Part shown: piece by piece, positions 9,801-17,785 of the stretch | How the letters are laid out: each line of letters begins with the position of its first letter | Numbering within the stretch: the stretch's first letter is position 1 | NCBI GenBank assembly: GCA_002372375.1 | Contig: DFGJ01000014.1 | Span: 1 to 30,631 of the forward strand | DNA: 30,631 nucleotides | Direction: 5' to 3' | DNA from: Ruminococcaceae bacterium UBA3753 | GTDB taxonomy: Bacteria > Bacillota > Clostridia > Oscillospirales > Acutalibacteraceae | The notes under the pieces: model-generated | What the model was told of the DNA's origin: nothing | Seen by the model: the letters and a program-made list of their open reading frames with translations, nothing else | Database searches by the model: none | Program-made: the position numbers and the translations under genes

Positions 9801-12281
9801 TGTATCCAATATTTTATCTTCGTAGTTTTCAGCACCAGCTATGTTTAACCTCACACTGTAATCCCCGGCATTAACTGGCGCTTCTGTGTACCAGCCATTA
9901 GTTCCATTTTTACTGTAATAATACTCTACACTTACCTTACCTGTAAACTCAGTTTTGCCGTCTTTTTCCTCTACAGTAACGCTTCTAGGTGTTCCGTCAT
10001 ATGTTTGAGTAAGACCTGTAATTTCGAATAAATCTAAGCTTGGTGTTGCTTTAGCTATAGTATAACCCCATTTACCATCACCTCCACTGATCGTCAATGG
10101 TGCAGCTATATCTTCAAAGTTAGTTGCTCCGCTAGTAGTTATTCCTACTAAATACGTTCCTGCATTTTTTGGTACACTATCTGTCCAAGTTGTTCCACCG
10201 TCACTGGAGTATTTCACTTGTAACGTCCCCATGCCTGAGTGAGTTACATCTGGATGTTCAGTATCGTAATTTGAATTAAAATCTATAGATGCCACATGTT
10301 CTTGCCCATCGTAAGTTATTTTGTCGCCATCATTGTTTCCTGGAGGTGTAAAGGTAAACATGTTTGCATCAGGGTCAGCTTTTGATATATCAAATTTCCA
10401 GCCTTCATTGTGTAATACAGAAGTTGTAGCATTGTAGTTTGTTCCTGTGTTGTCAACTGTTATACCAACGTAGTATGTTCCAATATTTTTTGTGTCAACT
10501 TCACTAGTACAGCTGGCGTCACTATAGTATTTTACAGTCACATTACCCATTCCGCTTAAAGTACCAGTTTGTGTGTTGAACTCTACATTAGCAGTTTTAT
10601 CGGTCCCATCGTAGATTAAATTATTAGGTGCCGTAAAATTAAAGTTGTTTGCTATAGGGGGTGCTTTTTTTATTGTGAGAGTTCGGTAAGAAACTATACT
10701 GCTGTAATTATCCGTTTCAGCTATTGCTATTTTTATCTTGTAAGATCCGGCTTCTATTGGAATGTTAGTAATCCAGTTATCGTTACCTTCATTATAATCT
10801 GATTCACTACAATATGTAACAGTAATTTTTCCGTCGAATATATTTCCGTTCTTCTCTGTTACAGTTACATTTTTGCCTGTACCGTCGTAGGTTTGATTAA
10901 GTCCTGAAATGTTAAATAAAGCCTCTGTAGGTATCTCTTTGACTTGGTATTTGTATGTCACACCGTTTATAGTCTCGTTTATGGCACAGATTTTATAGCC
11001 ATCCTTTATAAACTTATTGTAATTCTCTTCATCATCTTCTGTAGCACCTGACGGCACCGGTGCGTTAACAAACTTACCACCACTAATTTGTATTGTTCCG
11101 CCTGACGCATTGTTAATATTTCCAGCAAAGTTTCCGTCTGTTATGTTAAGTTTTGCACCATCGTAAAGGCTAATATCTCCGCTAAAAGTGCCACCGGAAA
11201 TATTGTTTGTGATTTCGCGGTTTAATGTTAGCCCAACATAATTCCCAGAAGTTATAGTAGTTGGGTGTCCATCGTTGTAAATGTCACCGGTTACTGTCAT
11301 GTTCAATAGTTCAACCGCACCATCTTTGTAATCGTTGTTTTCCTGGGCACCTTCATCACCCATGTCTAAATTACCTACAAGCGTACCGTTACGTAAACCT
11401 ATTGCTCCTGTAGTGTTCCTAAGCCTAAGTTTATATTCATCAGTTTGGGTAATAGTGTTGCCCTGTAGTTCCACATGCACGTTTGGCGTGCTTAACACAG
11501 TTTCTTCCGCTAAAGTATAGTCCCTCATTGAAATAACGTATTTATATGTTCCGCCGTCTGCTCTATCTAGGGCGTCATTCAAGTTGCCGTACGGTATCCA
11601 CGTATCTGCAGAGCCCACCATAGCAACAGCAGGGTTTTCGTAATTATATTCAGTAACATGAGCGCCTTTTTGAGTCACGGGATGTAATTCATTACCAGCT
11701 CCCTCATTTACCGTACCATTTTCTACATGAAGGTTTTTAATATAAGAATTTTGTAAAATCCAAGTTTTTGTATTACCTAAACAAAGAGAACCTTTATATT
11801 GATCATTATTACTTAACATGGGATAAACGTCATTAACGCGGACGTTGTATAAAATAATGGTTCCACTATCATCCTCATTTGTATCAAGATTTGTAAGTGT
11901 TCCATTTTTCACAAGTAAAGTGGAGCTGCTATTAACACCAAATTCACCACCATCTTTTGTTTCAGCCCTGCACCAAAGAACTTTCCCATTTAGGTCCAAT
12001 GTAACTAAGCAGTTCGCTGGTAAAGTAAAAAGATTAGTTGCATTTACAAGTTTTATATCTTGTGTCAGTTTGACTGTGTCCCCATCTTTTGCGTTGTTGA
12101 TTCTTTGCTTCAATTCTTCTTGTGTCGAAACCTCGTAAACCTTACCACCCACGGCACTTACTTCTGCATGGCTTACGGGGCGTTCCCTAGTAAAAACTTT
12201 AAAGCTTACACCTAAAATAAAGGCTAAGCCAACAACAAACATTAAAAAAACCGAACTTATATATTTTACTTTTTGCTGCAT
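6885..12281 (-). CDS. Giant membrane-anchored surface protein with MBG/YDG-like repeats (1798 aa)
   Basis: Start ATG at 12281 with AGGGGG nine bases upstream. Order of parts: signal or anchor helix (about 9-29); a Gly/Asn/Thr-rich region (about 60-430) with short repeats such as GGTFSGDISLYDG, typical of a right-handed beta-helix; four MBG-type repeats (about 447-820); a unique domain (about 820-1055); four more repeats (about 1055-1428); a further beta-rich region; a Pro/Glu linker; a membrane helix (about 1753-1774) and a basic cytoplasmic tail ending FLASLANSIK. The repeat consensus is F-x-F-TAP-x-NL-x-YDG ... GMG-x-VTVxYYSD ... NAGTYYVGIT ... NYNATTSVLH ... W-x-F-x-V-x-KATP. There is no LPXTG sorting motif; the C-terminal helix is the only visible anchor. 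By analogy with bacterial surface proteins it is probably an adhesin or stalk; the ligand is unknown. Confidence 0.9.
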   Translation of the reverse strand: MQQKVKYISSVFLMFVVGLAFILGVSFKVFTRERPVSHAEVSAVGGKVYEVSTQEELKQRINNAKDGDTVKLTQDIKLVNATNLFTLPANCLVTLDLNGKVLWCRAETKDGGEFGVNSSSTLLVKNGTLTNLDTNEDDSGTIILYNVRVNDVYPMLSNNDQYKGSLCLGNTKTWILQNSYIKNLHVENGTVNEGAGNELHPVTQKGAHVTEYNYENPAVAMVGSADTWIPYGNLNDALDRADGGTYKYVISMRDYTLAEETVLSTPNVHVELQGNTITQTDEYKLRLRNTTGAIGLRNGTLVGNLDMGDEGAQENNDYKDGAVELLNMTVTGDIYNDGHPTTITSGNYVGLTLNREITNNISGGTFSGDISLYDGAKLNITDGNFAGNINNASGGTIQISGGKFVNAPVPSGATEDDEENYNKFIKDGYKICAINETINGVTYKYQVKEIPTEALFNISGLNQTYDGTGKNVTVTEKNGNIFDGKITVTYCSESDYNEGNDNWITNIPIEAGSYKIKIAIAETDNYSSIVSYRTLTIKKAPPIANNFNFTAPNNLIYDGTDKTANVEFNTQTGTLSGMGNVTVKYYSDASCTSEVDTKNIGTYYVGITVDNTGTNYNATTSVLHNEGWKFDISKADPDANMFTFTPPGNNDGDKITYDGQEHVASIDFNSNYDTEHPDVTHSGMGTLQVKYSSDGGTTWTDSVPKNAGTYLVGITTSGATNFEDIAAPLTISGGDGKWGYTIAKATPSLDLFEITGLTQTYDGTPRSVTVEEKDGKTEFTGKVSVEYYYSKNGTNGWYTEAPVNAGDYSVRLNIAGAENYEDKILDTAATAGSVTGTDGYITDENGLLKYKDIGNNVYDIKGFVDGTWRQVTYDDEGFLAMTWPVSTWAGIKITTKPQFVANGKGILLQYDLENTTQEAINNFRFFIGGDTQVNGNDNNENIVDDKGTAILAGNGVSFFAFSPQQGITFVPAYYYDDPGRVSYYDVLYFGADPSTVTYCNGNEDSILFGYSPSVTLEPGHSLSYSVCFGVSSKNTVSETIQEVRSATETIKLQIEKATPTASDFAFTAPSNLTYDGNTKAATVAAKDGITGMGDVTVHYYSDAARSTEVNTSDVKNAGTYYVGITVAEGDNYNATTSVLHGNDWSFTVTKATPVAGNFTFTAPDNLTYDSSTKTATVAVTNGIEGMGSIDLHYNYIDADGNWVSDVVESDVKNAGRYVVQIWVNEGANYKSKYVINDSFWNFEIQKATPDVNNFTFVAPNNLIYDGTDKTATVTSDKEGIGTIQVKYSTDGGTTWTDSVPKNAGTYYVGITADEGDNYNATASVLHDNNWTFPVTKATPVADDFNFTAPNNLIYDGQQKFAEVAAFNGVNGMGKITVHYYNDPERKTEISKEDVKDVDTYYVGITVAEGENYGELATVFYEDDWKFTVEKANPSPDFQVGYGGNNGQEPIIVGEVKDVIYGKPWSEFPDILPISGNGIWSFRNPDEIVSPVGQRYVEIVFTPNDADNYDWSNILGYNPDTKTITVKMLVNVVVDKSSWGREVSTNGVVNYVADDGSTSTEVTGNGIMWLKESSYDVNLGRVTTAWYGLDNSSGIFEKGSRFLIRWINKQENADEWNLYNPLIDDSEVQAIPDTKKWLFIAEVIHPDGTKKYEQLSNPVSFYVQLGDDWDREDVEAYFISERSDEKLKIEYISNLDYPEGKDEFTKLELMHFSPYVIYDKDPVAINNKPVEKNEENSEEISPVQPPEKQEINPWLIFTGVAGGALVLTLVLWYFLNKKREKQKEIMRKTFLASLANSIK
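8363..8415 (-). repeat. 53-bp perfect repeat inside the surface protein gene, copy 1
   Basis: Identical by eye to 10151-10203. It encodes the stretch around VKYS-DGGTTWTDSVPKNAGTY in repeat 7. Neighbouring text (8470-8510 against 10591-10631) is also nearly identical, while the rest of the repeats have diverged. This indicates recent recombination or conversion between repeats. Confidence 0.85.
10151..10203 (-). repeat. 53-bp perfect repeat inside the surface protein gene, copy 2
   Basis: Partner of 8363-8415, lying in repeat 3 of the same gene, about 1.8 kb away in direct orientation. Confidence 0.85.
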
Positions 12282-12454
12282 TGCATGTTGCCCCCTTTCG
12301 CTTTTGTGAAATTAAATTAAAATATAAGTTTAGTAAATTATACTTTACTATATTTTAAATAAAAAATCAAGAAAATACTTCTTTTTATTTAATAATTTAG
12401 TTTTAAATAGTGGGTTTTACCAGTTATAATTAAAGAAAACTTAGACAACACAAA

Positions 12455-12477
12455 AAGACCAACAATCGTTGGCCTTC
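12455..12477 (-). terminator. Terminator-like hairpin of a lost paralogue
   Basis: Minus strand: stem AAGGCCAAC/GTTGGTCTT with loop GATT, then a T run. On the plus strand it is also followed by CTTTTT, so it could work both ways. It lies between two divergently oriented genes, where no present gene needs it, and sits at the same place relative to a gene-end remnant as the hairpin at 6837-6856 does to the surface protein gene. Confidence 0.7.
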
Positions 12478-12507
12478 TTTTTAGTTACGGATACTAACCC
12501 TTGCTAT

Positions 12508-12549
12508 CTACTTAACATTTTTGGCTAAGCCAGCTAGAAAAGTTTTTTA
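12508..12549 (-). pseudogene. Degenerate 3' end of a second surface protein gene
   Basis: On the minus strand 12546-12508 reads KTFLAGLAKNVK-stop, against KTFLASLANSIK-stop at the end of the 1798-residue gene; by eye about 29 of the last 36 bases agree. One codon further upstream an AGA-equivalent has become TAA, and the frame is lost. With the hairpin at 12455-12477 this is best explained as the leftover tail of a tandem paralogue. Confidence 0.7.
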
Positions 12550-12596
12550 ATAATTTTCTTCTATTCACTTTCATTAATGGTTAAACTTTTAACATG

Positions 12597-12625
12597 TTTA
12601 CAAATCTTGTTTAATAAGGTACATT
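12597..12625 (+). promoter_or_regulatory. Candidate promoter for the pseudouridine synthase
   Basis: TTTACA (12597-12602), a 17-base spacer and TACATT (12620-12625), about 30 bases before the TTG start. Confidence 0.45.
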
Positions 12626-12654
12626 CCTGTTAAATTCTTAGGTGAAACAAAGAC

Positions 12655-13395
12655 TTGTGTAAAAATGTTATAAGACTGCAAAAGTATCTTTCTAGGTATG
12701 GTTCGATTTCTCGTCGCGCCGCCGATGAGTTGATTTTGCTAGGTCGTGTAAGTGTAAACGGTAAAGTTGCTAAGCTCGGTAAAAAAGTAGATCTGTTTTC
12801 AGATACTGTTAAGTTAGATGGCGTAGAAATTAAGCCTGCAGATCAGGAGAATTTGTACTATGCTCTTAATAAGCCGGTAGACTATGTTACTACTATGCAC
12901 GACGAATTTTCACGGAAATGCATAGCAGACTTAATTTCGGTAATAAAAACAAGAATTTTCCCCGTAGGAAGATTAGATAAAGACTCAGAGGGATTACTTT
13001 TGTTAACAAATAATGGAAATTTTGCCAATTATATTATGCATCCTTCTAATGGTATAGAAAAAAAGTACATTGTGAAAGTTTTTCCTAGAGTGTGTAAGGA
13101 TACTTTGAAGTATCTTCGTGCAGGCGTCACTTTCAAAGGCGAGTTTTTGTCTGCAAAAAAAATCGATATGATGCCAGATAAAAAGCTTTTTAATGGTTCG
13201 TGCTTAAGGTTTTTGTTACAAGAAGGGAAAAATAGACACATACGTAAAATGTGTGCATCTGTTGGATTGCAAGTAGTCCGTTTAAAGAGGGTATCCATAG
13301 GGCCTATTAAATTAGGCAGTCTTGGAATTGGTCAGTACCGGCGCTTAAAAAACTTCGAGTTAAAGCCTTTTAAAGAAAACTCAAAGATTTGCTAA
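12655..13395 (+). CDS. rluB: rRNA pseudouridine synthase, RsuA/RluB/RluE/RluF family
   Basis: Isomerises a uridine in ribosomal RNA to pseudouridine. An N-terminal S4 RNA-binding domain (about residues 7-60: RLQKYLSRYGSISRRAADELI) is followed by the catalytic domain, with the family motif GRLDKDSEGLLLLTNNG; D108 is the catalytic aspartate. The later GKNRHIRKMC segment is also typical. The 246-residue length is normal for the RluB type. The TTG at 12655 is the only start that keeps the S4 domain intact; AGGTGA sits about ten bases upstream. The gene is monocistronic. RluB (23S rRNA) is the usual clostridial member, but RsuA-like specificity cannot be excluded from sequence, so the symbol is by family resemblance. 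Confidence 0.9.
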   Translation: MCKNVIRLQKYLSRYGSISRRAADELILLGRVSVNGKVAKLGKKVDLFSDTVKLDGVEIKPADQENLYYALNKPVDYVTTMHDEFSRKCIADLISVIKTRIFPVGRLDKDSEGLLLLTNNGNFANYIMHPSNGIEKKYIVKVFPRVCKDTLKYLRAGVTFKGEFLSAKKIDMMPDKKLFNGSCLRFLLQEGKNRHIRKMCASVGLQVVRLKRVSIGPIKLGSLGIGQYRRLKNFELKPFKENSKIC

Positions 13396-14088
13396 ACTTT
13401 GTTGGGCTATAAATTAGACTTTAGTTTTTATGCGTTCATGCATGTAAAACATTGCGTTTAGAATTTTTATTTTTGTACATTGACTTGAGTCTGTGTAAGG
13501 TGTTAGCTAGAGGGTTTTCATTTCAGCTCCGCAAGCAACTAGCGAAAAGCACTTTCGTTTAAAAAGTTAGACCGATTTGTTTTTACACTTTATTATATCA
13601 CCAATGAGGACGTATCATTTGTTTATAAACGATGTAGTTAACTTCACAAGTTTAAACTATAAGTTTGGTTGCAGATTTTGGGCAAAAATTTGTTGCAGTT
13701 TATTTAGGCTAGACGTTTAAACTTCGATGATATTGTTGCTTCGTTGACAGTGCAGAACTTTTAGTTCTGGAATATTACTGAACAATTCTAAATTTTAACC
13801 TGTTCCTTACTTAGCTTATATTCTACATGGGGAAGAAATGATTTAGTAGTAAGTCCTGTTATTAAGTTTTAAAACAAATTGGGAAATACTGATTTAGTTG
13901 ATATGTAGCAACAAAGCAAATAAATCGAAATTTGAAGACTTTCATTAATTACCTAGAATTTTCAATTTAAGGTGTTAACTTTCTTTCACGTAGTTTTCGG
14001 AATTCATTATTTGCAATGACATCAAGTTAACTTTAGCTTCTAATAGTCAACATGCTGAAGCTGTTTTGTATTAAACAGATAAAAGTAC
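13396..14088. other. Spacer between rluB and comM
   Basis: About 690 bases with stops in all frames. It has one small hairpin (CAGAAC/GTTCTG near 13754) but no T run, gene or clear repeat. Confidence 0.5.
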
Positions 14089-14117
14089 TTGAAAATAATT
14101 GTTTTTTATAGTAGAAT
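14089..14117 (+). promoter_or_regulatory. Promoter of comM
   Basis: TTGAAA (14089-14094), exactly 17 bases, then TAGAAT (14112-14117): 5 of 6 in each box, 47 bases before the ATG. Confidence 0.65.
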
Positions 14118-14163
14118 ATAAATAAAATATTTACATTGTCTATTTCAAGGTGCAACTTGGTTT

Positions 14164-15690
14164 ATGGTGTCTAAAGTCAACAGTTTAGGTTTATTTGGGT
14201 TGGATGCTTTTAAAATAGAAGTGGAGTCTTCTACAGAAACAGGGCTGCCGGTTTTTGAGATAGTCGGCCTACCGGATGCTGCTGTCAAGGAGGCAAGAAA
14301 CAGAGTTCGTTCAGCCATTAAAAACGTGGGTTTAACTTTCCCTATCAGTCGAATAACAGTTAATCTTTCCCCGGCGGATATAAAAAAAGAGGGATCCATT
14401 TATGATCTTCCAATACTTGTAGCCTTGTTACTCTCCAGTAAGCAGATTAGTTGTAATTTTATAGATGAGTGCGCTTTTTTAGGGGAAGTCGCTCTTTCGG
14501 GAGAACTAAGACCAGTCCGTGGTTTACTTCCAATGGCATTAAAAGCTAAAAGTCTTGGCATAAACAGACTTTTTATACCTTTTGAAAACGCCGAAGAAGG
14601 ATCGATCGCTAACAAAATTGGTGTATTACCGGCAAAAAATATAGTTGAAATAGTAGATCACTTGCAAAGCAAAAAAGAAATCAAGTATGTGGCAAAACCT
14701 AAAATCCAAATTAAGCCAGATGTAAACTTAGATTTTTCCCAGGTTAAAGGTCAGTTCAGAGCAAAAAGAGCTTTAGAAATAGCCGCTGCAGGAAACCATA
14801 ATATCATACTTATAGGGTCACCAGGTTCCGGAAAGAGTATGCTATCTAAAAGATTACCGACCATTTTACCTAAAATGTCTTATGAAGAGTCCATAGAAAC
14901 CACCAAAATACATTCAATATCTGGTTTATTACCAAAAGGTGTTGGACTTCTTACATACAGACCATTTAGGGCACCGCATCACACTATTTCTGCGGCAGGA
15001 CTAGCCGGTGGAGGTACAATACCAAAACCTGGTGAAATATCTCTTTCACATAACGGGGTCCTTTTTTTAGACGAGTTACCCGAGTTTTCAAGGTCTGCAA
15101 TGGAAATACTTCGCCAGCCCATAGAGGACGGTGTCATAACCATATCTAGAGTTAACGGGTCACTATCTTATCCTTGCTCTTTCTTGCTAATAGCTGCCAT
15201 GAACCCTTGCCCTTGCGGATATTTTGGACATCCTACAAAAAAATGCAGATGTTCTGAGTTTGCTATAAGACGTTATCTTTCAAAAATCTCAGGTCCACTA
15301 ATAGACAGGCTGGACCTACATGTGGAAGTGCCTCCGGTTGACTTTGAGGAAATAGCTACGTTTGGTACAAAAGAAGAGACCTCTGACAAAATTCTGGCAC
15401 GAGTTGAAAAAGCAAGAAAGATTCAACTTAAACGTTATGAAAACTTAGATATCAGCTATAATTCAAAGCTCGATTCATCACTTTTAGATAAGTATTGCAA
15501 AACCTCCGGAGTCGTTAAAGCACTAATAGAAAAAGCTTTTAATTCTATGAATCTTTCGGCAAGAGCATATTCTAAATTATTAAAAATTTCACGAACTATA
15601 GCAGATCTATCTGGTAGCGAAAATATTGAAATGGACCACGTGTTAGAGGCAATACAGTACAGGAGCTTGGACAGAAAATACTGGATGTAA
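14164..15690 (+). CDS. comM: ComM/YifB family Mg-chelatase-like AAA+ ATPase
   Basis: Hexameric AAA+ motor related to magnesium-chelatase subunit I. In Gram-negative bacteria ComM drives branch migration during natural transformation; the role in clostridia is not settled. The N-terminal ChlI-like domain (about 1-165) carries SPADIKKEGSIYDLPI. Walker A is GSPGSGKS (218-225), Walker B is LFLDE (300-304). A cysteine-rich NPCPCGYFGH...KCRCS insertion lies at about 346-363, and the C-terminal Mg_chelatase_C domain ends RSLDRKYWM. Its 508 residues match the usual length. Start ATG with AAGGTG 11 bases upstream. Immediately after the stop codon the last coding segment recurs five more times in a 176-bp tandem array, and the only terminator lies beyond the array. 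Confidence 0.95.
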   Translation: MVSKVNSLGLFGLDAFKIEVESSTETGLPVFEIVGLPDAAVKEARNRVRSAIKNVGLTFPISRITVNLSPADIKKEGSIYDLPILVALLLSSKQISCNFIDECAFLGEVALSGELRPVRGLLPMALKAKSLGINRLFIPFENAEEGSIANKIGVLPAKNIVEIVDHLQSKKEIKYVAKPKIQIKPDVNLDFSQVKGQFRAKRALEIAAAGNHNIILIGSPGSGKSMLSKRLPTILPKMSYEESIETTKIHSISGLLPKGVGLLTYRPFRAPHHTISAAGLAGGGTIPKPGEISLSHNGVLFLDELPEFSRSAMEILRQPIEDGVITISRVNGSLSYPCSFLLIAAMNPCPCGYFGHPTKKCRCSEFAIRRYLSKISGPLIDRLDLHVEVPPVDFEEIATFGTKEETSDKILARVEKARKIQLKRYENLDISYNSKLDSSLLDKYCKTSGVVKALIEKAFNSMNLSARAYSKLLKISRTIADLSGSENIEMDHVLEAIQYRSLDRKYWM

Positions 15691-16569
15691 AAATGCCTGC
15701 CGATGCAGCACTTGTTACTTTTTTAGACATTTTGGATTACATTTACAAAAATTCTAATTGTACAAATATTTTATTACATGTATCTTCCTGGGACGAAAGT
15801 ATAGAAATGAATCATATGTTAGAAGCGATACAGTACAGGAGTTTGGATAGAGAACATTGGGTGTAAATTGTTTATCAAGGTAACTTTATTAATTTGCGGG
15901 CTTTTTAAACTACATTTGTAAAAATCTTGATAAAGCAAACGTCCTGTTCCATATATTTTTACTAGCTGAAAAAATATCGAAATGGGCCACGTACTATAGA
16001 CAGTGTAGCACATAATCTTGTACAGAAAGTATTGGAAATAAATTGTCTATCAATACGGCCTTGTTACTTTTTGGCACTGTTTAGGACCTCCTGTGCAAAA
16101 AATTTTATGGTAAAAATATCGTGGTACATATATCTTTCTGGTAGCAAAAATATTGGAATGGATTACATGCTAGAAGCAATACAGTATAGGAGCTTGGATA
16201 GAAAACATTGGATGTAAATTGTTTATCGATACGGCCTTGTTACTTTTTGGCACTGTTTACGACCTCCTGTGCAAAAAATTTTATGGTAAAAATATCGTGG
16301 TACATATATCTTTCTGGTAGCAAAAATGTTGAAATGGACCACGTATTAGAGGCGATACATTACAGGAGCTTAGATAGAAAATACTGGATGTAAAAATGCC
16401 TGCCGATACAGCACTTGTTACTTTTTTTAGCATTTTGGATTACATTTGCAAAAATTCTAATTGTACAAATATTTTATTACATGTATCTTCCTGGGACGAA
16501 AGTATAGAAATGAATCATGTGTTAGAAGAAATACATTACAGGAGTTTGGATATAAAATATTGGATGTAA
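15691..16569 (+). repeat. Tandem array of five 176-bp units copied from the end of comM
   Basis: Unit ends (TAA) fall at 15690 (comM itself), 15866, 16041, 16217, 16393 and 16569, i.e. steps of 176, 175, 176, 176 and 176. Each unit ends with a version of the comM C terminus: EMDHVLEAIQYRSLDRKYWM in comM; EMNHMLEAIQYRSLDREHWV, then a stop-riddled copy, GMDYMLEAIQYRSLDRKHWM, EMDHVLEAIHYRSLDRKYWM and EMNHVLEEIHYRSLDIKYWM in units 1 to 5. Upstream parts of units also recall comM (LSGS, KIS). Units 1 and 5 are near identical to each other, as are units 3 and 4. Because 176 is not a multiple of three, each tail lies in a new frame. No unit has a ribosome site, so none is called as a gene. Confidence 0.92.
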
Positions 16570-16640
16570 ATGCCGTAGTAATATAATCAGTTTATTTATT
16601 TTGAGCACATTTTGCCAAATTAAGAATTTTTGAAAACTTT

Positions 16641-16662
16641 AAAAGGGTCGCTACCCTTTTTA
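16641..16662 (+). terminator. Terminator of the comM transcription unit
   Basis: A perfect 8-bp stem AAAAGGGT/ACCCTTTT (16641-16648, 16653-16660) with loop CGCT, followed by TA. The T run is partly in the stem. It follows the repeat array, which suggests that the array arose between the comM stop codon and its original terminator and is transcribed. Confidence 0.75.
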
Positions 16663-17087
16663 TAAGGAATTTTGCAGGATTCTATTTTAAATCACTAACC
16701 ATTATAAGAACTTCACTTAGTCTCTACAGTTAATTAGAGTATTTGAGAAAGAGCTTCAATTTGGTTTTGACTTATAAATACTTTTATTGGCAGTGCTAAT
16801 TTCGTGTTAAAAATACTGTAACGATACCGATGGGTCCCGTAAACTATGTCCAAAATTAAGTCTTATCTCCCTTGTATCTTATGTGTTTAAGTTTAACCAT
16901 CCAGCTCTGTTTGTTACTTTCTTATGAACTAGCTTCAAAATGCAACATTTAAACTCAATTTTGTGCAAACGACTCCATAACAGATATCATATAAGTAGGC
17001 AACTGTGATTGATGGTTATGGCAGTAAAATTCTAAATTTTATAAATGAAATAAAAAACATTAATTTTCCAAAAATTTTTAAATCAAG
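16663..17087. other. Spacer, no gene seen
   Basis: About 425 bases with no supported gene or repeat. A long plus-strand open frame begins at 17005, but it is the antisense of the small gene at 17088-17447. Confidence 0.5.
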
Positions 17088-17447
17088 TTACAACAATCCC
17101 TTATCTTTAAGCAGGGGAAGAATTTTAATCATCTGCATTATTTTAACCGATTCATCTAATTTTAACCGCCTTTTTTCACTCAAAAGAGGCCTTAGAGCCG
17201 CCAAAAACTTTGTACTGGAGTCCTCTTTTTTGGCAGATGATATTAGAGGAATAATTTTGCTTATTGTTTTTAAAGTATCTGGTGAAATATTTGGTGTCGC
17301 AGATTCATTTGGGCTTATATCTTTTTTTATTTCGGTCGCTTCCTGCTCAGACTTTGCGTTCATAAAATTTTCTTTTATTTTTTCTATTTTTTCTTTGTTT
17401 GCCGGATTATTTATAAAACTTAACAAAGTCTGAGCTAAGTCGTCCAT
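17088..17447 (-). CDS. Small acidic-basic helical protein, unknown function (119 aa)
   Basis: I do not recognise a named family. The N half is charged and helical (MDDLAQTLLSFINNP...KIEKIKENFMNAK), the middle is a Ser/Pro/Asn-rich linker, and the C half is a helical region with LRPLLSEKRRLKLDESVKIMQMIKILPLL. There is no signal peptide or membrane helix, so it is probably cytosolic. The ATG follows the stop of the upstream gene by six bases, and its GGAGGG ribosome site lies within the last codons of that gene, so the two are very likely co-transcribed and translationally coupled. Proteins of this size and design occur as hypothetical pairs in clostridial genomes (from memory, not checked). 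Confidence 0.78.
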   Translation of the reverse strand: MDDLAQTLLSFINNPANKEKIEKIKENFMNAKSEQEATEIKKDISPNESATPNISPDTLKTISKIIPLISSAKKEDSSTKFLAALRPLLSEKRRLKLDESVKIMQMIKILPLLKDKGLL

Positions 17448-17453
17448 TTATTT

Positions 17454-17693
17454 TTATTTCCCTCCAAACACATCTCTTACTAACTTTTGTGCCTCTTTGG
17501 TAGATAGTAGCTTTTCGGTAAGATTTTTATCTTTAATAATTTTTTGTATATTTTCAGCGTCATTTCTGCTTAAATTATTTAAAATATCTCCGATATTTCC
17601 ATTTTGAGCGGCAGATTTTATTTCTTCTGGAGTTTTTCTTAAATATTTAGATACTTTTTCTAAAAGATTGTCTACTTTATCATTTTGTGACAT
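17454..17693 (-). CDS. Small helical protein, unknown function, first gene of a pair (79 aa)
   Basis: The ATG at 17693 is preferred to an earlier in-frame start 18 bases upstream, because AAGGTGA lies five bases before it. Charged and helical throughout: KVDNLLEKVSKYLRKTPEEI, then a short Gly/Asn turn, then two more helices ending VRDVFGGK. No cysteine, signal peptide or membrane segment. The pattern of repeated short amphipathic helices with LSRNDAENIQKII and LLSTKEAQKLV would suit a small DNA- or protein-binding factor, but there is no diagnostic motif. It is divergent from the phosphoesterase at 17786 across a 92-base spacer. Confidence 0.78.
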   Translation of the reverse strand: MSQNDKVDNLLEKVSKYLRKTPEEIKSAAQNGNIGDILNNLSRNDAENIQKIIKDKNLTEKLLSTKEAQKLVRDVFGGK

Positions 17694-17785
17694 TAGATCA
17701 CCTTCTTTCAAATTTGTATGTTATAAAATCTTTTAAAATGATTAAATTATATATAAATACTTCTAACAAAAAGGAGATAATAAAA

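Noticed and set aside
16032..16393. Two 61-codon open frames inside the comM array
   Set aside because: Both start with TTG in the tail of the preceding unit without a ribosome site; their coding look comes from descent from comM.
15691..16569. CRISPR array
   Set aside because: Units are long (176 bases) and degenerate, and derive from comM rather than short identical repeats with unique spacers.
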